Of a stretch of 33,783 bases of DNA, positions 30,863 through 33,783 are shown one piece after another. The stretch is from Modestobacter altitudinis (GTDB taxonomy: Bacteria; Actinomycetota; Actinomycetes; Mycobacteriales; Geodermatophilaceae): contig NZ_SJEW01000056.1 in the NCBI RefSeq assembly GCF_005930475.1, positions 1 through 33,783 of the forward strand. The letters are read 5' to 3'. The translations under genes were made by a program, and so were the position numbers. A model generated the notes under the pieces. The model saw nothing but the letters and a program-made list of their open reading frames with translations, ran no database searches and was not told the DNA's origin. How positions within the stretch are numbered: position 1 is the first letter of the stretch; every line of letters starts with the position of its first letter.

Positions 30863-31983
30863 TGCGTGACGTTCTGGACGACCTGGTCGGCTGGTGGCAG
30901 GCGGGGGAGACCGTCGGGATGGGCACCGTGGTGGGCACCTGGCGATCGGCGCCACGCCCACCGGGCGCCTCGATGCTGGTCGGCCCGGACGGGACGGCGG
31001 TCGGCAGCGTGTCCGGCGGCTGCGTTGAGGGCGCGGTCTACGAGGAGGCCACCGACGTCGTCGCCACCGGGGAACCGACGCTCGAGCGCTACGGCGTCAG
31101 CGACGATGACGCCTTCGCCGTCGGCCTGACCTGCGGCGGGATCCTCGATGTGTACGTGGAGGCGATCTCCCGCGAGTCCTTCCCCGAGCTGGGCGAGGTG
31201 GCCGAGTCGGTGGCCGCGCACGAGCCGGTCGCCGTCGTCACCTGCGTGAAGGGCCCGGCCGACCGGCTGGGCCGGCGGATGGTGCTGTGGCCCGACCGGG
31301 CGTCGGGCTCGTTCGGCGAGCAGCACCTGGACGGCGCCGTCGCCGACGACGCCCGCGGCATGCTGGCCGCCGGCCGGACGGCGACGCTCACCTACGGGCA
31401 CGACGGCGAGCGGCGCGGCGACGACATCACCGTGTTCGTCTCCTCCTTCGCCCCGCCGGCGCGGATGGTCGTGTTCGGCGCCATCGACTTCGCCGCGGCG
31501 GTCGCCCGGGTCGGGTCGTTCCTCGGCTACCGGGTCACCGTGTGCGACGCCCGCCCGGTGTTCGCCACCGCGCGCCGCTTCCCCGACGCCGACGAGGTGG
31601 TCGTGGAGTGGCCGCACCGGTACCTGCAGGCCGAGGCCGACGCCGGGCGGATCGACGAGCGCACCGTGCTCTGCGTGCTCACCCACGACCCGAAGTTCGA
31701 CGTCCCGCTGCTGGAGGTCGCGCTGCGGCTGCCGGTGGCCTACGTCGGCGCGATGGGCTCCCGTCGCACGCACGACGAACGGCTGGACCGGCTGCGCGAG
31801 GCCGGCATCAAGGACGACGAGCTCGAGCGCCTCTCCTCGCCGATCGGGCTGGACCTGGGCGCCCGGACGCCGGAGGAGACCGCGGTGTCCATCGCCGCGG
31901 AGATCATCGCCGGCCGCTGGGGCGGCTCCGGCGAACGGCTCACCGGCGCCGACGGCCCCATCCACCGCACCGCCGACCGCTGA
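30862..31983 (+). CDS. coxF: XdhC/CoxF family molybdenum-hydroxylase maturation protein
   Basis: A 373-residue XdhC/CoxI-type protein. The N-terminal domain (GMGTVVGTWRSAPRPPGASMLV ... GSVSGGCVEGAVYEEA ... GLTCGGILDVYVE) carries the conserved Cys motifs of the family. The C-terminal domain has a Rossmann-like start (RMVVFGAIDFAAAVARVG), VTHDPKFD-like LTHDPKFDVPLLE, and AYVGAMGSRRTHDERLDRL. XdhC proteins bind the molybdenum cofactor and oversee its sulfuration and insertion into xanthine dehydrogenase or CO dehydrogenase. The ATG at 30862 has GGAGG 9 bases upstream and overlaps the coxE stop by one base. The cluster ends here at a palindrome. Confidence 0.9.
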   Translation: MRDVLDDLVGWWQAGETVGMGTVVGTWRSAPRPPGASMLVGPDGTAVGSVSGGCVEGAVYEEATDVVATGEPTLERYGVSDDDAFAVGLTCGGILDVYVEAISRESFPELGEVAESVAAHEPVAVVTCVKGPADRLGRRMVLWPDRASGSFGEQHLDGAVADDARGMLAAGRTATLTYGHDGERRGDDITVFVSSFAPPARMVVFGAIDFAAAVARVGSFLGYRVTVCDARPVFATARRFPDADEVVVEWPHRYLQAEADAGRIDERTVLCVLTHDPKFDVPLLEVALRLPVAYVGAMGSRRTHDERLDRLREAGIKDDELERLSSPIGLDLGARTPEETAVSIAAEIIAGRWGGSGERLTGADGPIHRTADR

Positions 31984-32009
31984 AGGGCCATGTTGGCCAA
32001 CATGGCCCT
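31984..32009. terminator. perfect 26-bp palindrome between convergent genes
   Basis: AGGGCCATGTTGG is followed directly by its exact reverse complement CCAACATGGCCCT. It starts at the base after the coxF-like stop and supplies the first base of the M20 stop codon, so it sits exactly at a convergent junction. It is most likely a bidirectional terminator or a dispersed extragenic palindrome. Confidence 0.65.
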
Positions 32010-33400
32010 CAGGGGGACGGCCAGGGGGCGGTCGGTTCGCCGAGGTCCCACCACAGGCCGGCCATGAGCTGGAGGGACTCGCGGACCAGCGCGGTCGGCA
32101 GGTGCTCGTCCGGCGCGTGCTGGGCGCAGCCGGGGTAGGAGTGCGGCACCCACACGGTCGGCAGCCCGAGCACGTGCGCGAAGGGCTCGTTGGGCAGCGA
32201 CCCGCCGAGGTTGGGCAGCAGCGCCGGCACCACCCCGGTGCTGCGCTCGATCGAGGCCAGCGTCCAGGTCACCCACGGGTCCTCGGGGTCGGTCCGGGTC
32301 GCCGCCATCGTGTGCTCGACCTCGACCTGCACGGCGGCGAACCCGGCGGCGTCCAGGTGCGCGCGGAGGACCGGGGACACCCGGGCGGGGTCGGTGCCGA
32401 CGACGAAGCGGAGCTGGCAGTGCGCCCGGGCGGTCGGCGGGACGGCGTTCACCGGGGCATCCGGGTCGCCGGCAGTCATCGCCAGCACCTCGAGGGTGTT
32501 CCACGCGTAGAGCCGCTCGCTGGGGGACAGCCCCGGTTCGCCCCACCCCGGGTCCAGCGCAGGGCTGTCCGGGCCCTGGTCGACGTCGATGTCGCGCAGC
32601 GCCGCGCGCACCGGCGCCGGGACGCCGTCCGGCCGCAGCCCGTCGACCAGCAGGCGGCCGCGGCCGTCGACGAGCGAGGCGAGTGCGTTGGCCAGGACGA
32701 CGGCCGGGTTGACCAGCACCCCGCCCCAGTTGCCCGAGTGGTGCGCGGTCTCCCGCGCGGTGACCCGGAACGTCACGTTGACCGAGCCGCGGGTGCCGAG
32801 GAAGACCGTGGGCCGGTCGGCAGCCACCCGCGGGCCGTCGGAGCCGATCAGCAGGTCGGCGGCGAGCTCGACCCGGTGCTCCGCGCACAGCTCGGTCAGG
32901 CCGGGGGAGCCTGACTCCTCGCCCATGTCGACCAGCAGCGTGACGTCGTAGCCGAGCCGTCCACCGCGGGCGGCGATCGCCTGCTCCAGCGCGACCAGGT
33001 TGACCGTGTGCTGGCCCTTGTTGTCCGCGACGCCGCGGCCGTACCAGCGGTCGCCCTCCACGACGACCCGCCACGGGTCCAGCCCGGCGCGCCACTGCTC
33101 GGGGTGGGCCGGCTGGACGTCGCCGTGCCCGTAGGTCAGCACCCGCCGCGCAGACCCCTCCGACCGGTGCGCGACGAGGAACGGGTGCCCTGGCGAGACC
33201 CGGTTCTCCGCCACCCGGGTGGTGAAGCCCAGCCGTTGGACGTCGGGCACCAGCTCGTCGGTCAGGTAGGCCCGCAGGTCGCCGGCGCGGCCGGGGTCGG
33301 CGCTCTCGGTGCGGAAGGCGACCCGGCGCTCCAGGGTGGCGAGGAAGGCGCCGGAGTCGAAGGCGGCGGTGGCGGCGTCGAGGGCGGTCTGGCGGTCCAC
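32009..33400 (-). CDS. M20 family metallopeptidase
   Basis: A 463-residue M20/M20D-type zinc peptidase or dipeptidase. Metal ligands and catalytic residues are in TYGHGDVQP (His, Asp), YGRGVADNKGQ (Asp), LVDMGEESGSPG (catalytic Glu pair), IGSDGPR (Asp) and the C-terminal YPGCAQHAPDEHL (His). The inserted lid domain (GSVNVTFRVTARETAHHSGNWGG) is complete. No signal peptide is seen. The start is taken as the GTG at 33400 (VDRQTALDAA). A TTG at 33436 in frame gives a longer, atypical N terminus. It converges with the coxF-like gene at the 26-bp palindrome. Confidence 0.9.
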   Translation of the reverse strand: MDRQTALDAATAAFDSGAFLATLERRVAFRTESADPGRAGDLRAYLTDELVPDVQRLGFTTRVAENRVSPGHPFLVAHRSEGSARRVLTYGHGDVQPAHPEQWRAGLDPWRVVVEGDRWYGRGVADNKGQHTVNLVALEQAIAARGGRLGYDVTLLVDMGEESGSPGLTELCAEHRVELAADLLIGSDGPRVAADRPTVFLGTRGSVNVTFRVTARETAHHSGNWGGVLVNPAVVLANALASLVDGRGRLLVDGLRPDGVPAPVRAALRDIDVDQGPDSPALDPGWGEPGLSPSERLYAWNTLEVLAMTAGDPDAPVNAVPPTARAHCQLRFVVGTDPARVSPVLRAHLDAAGFAAVQVEVEHTMAATRTDPEDPWVTWTLASIERSTGVVPALLPNLGGSLPNEPFAHVLGLPTVWVPHSYPGCAQHAPDEHLPTALVRESLQLMAGLWWDLGEPTAPWPSP

Positions 33401-33474
33401 GGCCCCACGCTGACAGCCCGCTGCCGGAGTCGCCAACCGGGTCGGGCGGGCTGGTCGCCATGCCGTTCCTGGTA

Positions 33475-33480
33475 TACCGT
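33475..33480 (+). promoter_or_regulatory. leaderless promoter -10 box of the HTH gene
   Basis: TACCGT ends 7 bases before the ATG at 33488. It overlaps an 8-bp palindrome GGTATACC (33471-33478), which could be part of an autoregulatory site for the HTH protein. Confidence 0.45.
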
Positions 33481-33487
33481 CCGAGGT

Positions 33488-33754
33488 ATGCCGCCGCCGC
33501 GTCGGACGTCCTTTCCTGGCCTGCAGGGGATGGCCGACCGCCGCCGCGCGCTGATCGCGGAACTGGCCGAGGTGCGTCGGGTCAGCGGCGCCAGCCAGAC
33601 CGAGATCGCCGCGCGCATGGGGACGTCGCAGTCCGCCGTCGCCCGGCTGGAGAGCGGCGAGTGGGACGCGCGGCTGTCCACGATCGAGCGCTACGCAGCC
33701 GCGGTGGGCTCCACCGTCGACTGGCAGGTCCGACCATCGGAGGAGTCCCCGTGA
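33488..33754 (+). CDS. XRE/Cro-type helix-turn-helix protein
   Basis: An 88-residue DNA-binding protein. The helix-turn-helix spans about residues 25-75 (AELAEVRRVSGASQTEIAARMGTSQSAVARLESGEWDARLSTIERYAAAVGSTVDWQV), with the usual QTEIAARMGTSQSAVARLE recognition segment. The product is basic at its N terminus. Many such short XRE proteins are antitoxins or repressors of the following gene. Here the next gene overlaps by GTGA. The ATG at 33488 appears leaderless. Confidence 0.88.
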   Translation: MPPPRRTSFPGLQGMADRRRALIAELAEVRRVSGASQTEIAARMGTSQSAVARLESGEWDARLSTIERYAAAVGSTVDWQVRPSEESP

Positions 33755-33783
33755 ACACCGTCACCGGCACCCGACCCCCGCTC
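33751..33783 (+). CDS. start of a gene coupled to the HTH gene, cut by the window end
   Basis: A GTG at 33751 overlaps the stop of the HTH gene as GTGA, with GGAGGAG 5-11 bases upstream. Only the first 11 codons (VNTVTGTRPPL) are visible and they continue open to the window edge. Nothing can be said of function. The coupling to an XRE-type regulator would fit a toxin or regulated partner gene. Confidence 0.5.
   Translation, partial: MNTVTGTRPPL

Noticed and set aside
28768-31983. Claim of CO oxidation by this organism
   Set aside because: Only maturation-type genes are present; no coxL, coxM or coxS. The same maturation set serves other molybdenum hydroxylases.
1-33783. CRISPR array, tRNA/rRNA genes, insertion sequences or prophage genes
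   Set aside because: No regularly spaced repeats, no tRNA-like cloverleaf noticed, and no integrase, transposase or phage structural protein among the recognisable genes.

Overview
The window is roughly three-quarters G+C with very strong third-position G/C bias. It uses many GTG starts and several apparently leaderless starts, where a TANNNT -10 box lies 6-7 bases before the start codon. Together with families such as DUF3097, HelR with a rifamycin-associated element, PRC-barrel/DUF2382 stress proteins, F420/LLM-type oxidoreductases and MgtA/PimB-like glycosyltransferases, this points to a high-GC actinobacterium. The overall flavour resembles Geodermatophilaceae, which is inference only. 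No rRNA, tRNA, CRISPR array, integrase or transposase is visible. It reads as ordinary chromosome with short, mostly independent transcription units.

Layout. 0-6.3 kb: a secreted protein, a small membrane protein divergent from an MFS transporter plus Eis-like acetyltransferase pair, prfC (release factor 3), and a convergent DinB-family gene. 6.3-10.7 kb: a tryptophan 2,3-dioxygenase relative; an AbiEi/DUF559-type gene flanked by three copies of a 22-bp palindromic repeat; a translationally coupled RidA-like/LLM oxidoreductase pair; and an aldo/keto reductase. 10.7-12.9 kb: a membrane protein plus GntR regulator operon with a clear operator, and a DUF3097 protein. 13.1-16.3 kb: a PRC-barrel/DUF2382 protein behind a SigB/SigF-type promoter, a frameshifted FAD oxidoreductase, and PPK2. 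16.4-20.3 kb: a PlsC-type acyltransferase overlapping a GT4 glycosyltransferase, an azoreductase, and a Ser/Thr dehydratase. 20.3-25.6 kb: a YchJ-like protein; helR with a perfect rifamycin-associated element (RAE) upstream; a STAS protein with a palindromic operator; an ArsR-SRPBCC fusion with an operator inside its promoter; a patatin-like lipase; and an SMR exporter under a guanidine-III riboswitch. 25.7-33.8 kb: an M18 aminopeptidase, a small leaderless ORF, a YahK-like alcohol dehydrogenase, a small acidic protein followed by a coxD-coxE-coxF-like maturation cluster, an M20 peptidase, and an HTH gene overlapping the start of a gene cut by the window end.

The most informative signals are regulatory. 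They are the RAE-helR pair (rifamycin tolerance by RNA polymerase protection), the guanidine-III riboswitch whose 3' helix ends next to the Shine-Dalgarno of a Gdx-type exporter, the GntR and ArsR operators that predict autoregulation, and two SigB/SigF-type promoters in a region that also holds a STAS anti-anti-sigma-like protein. Structural oddities are a +1 frameshift exactly at a perfect 10-bp hairpin in the FAD oxidoreductase, an internal Shine-Dalgarno/ATG at the domain boundary of the ArsR-SRPBCC fusion, and cox-type maturation genes with no molybdenum hydroxylase subunits nearby. No clearly new multi-gene system was found. The best candidates for undescribed biology are the repeat-flanked DUF559 gene, the dual-start ArsR-SRPBCC gene, and the orphan coxDEF cluster with its acidic leader protein.
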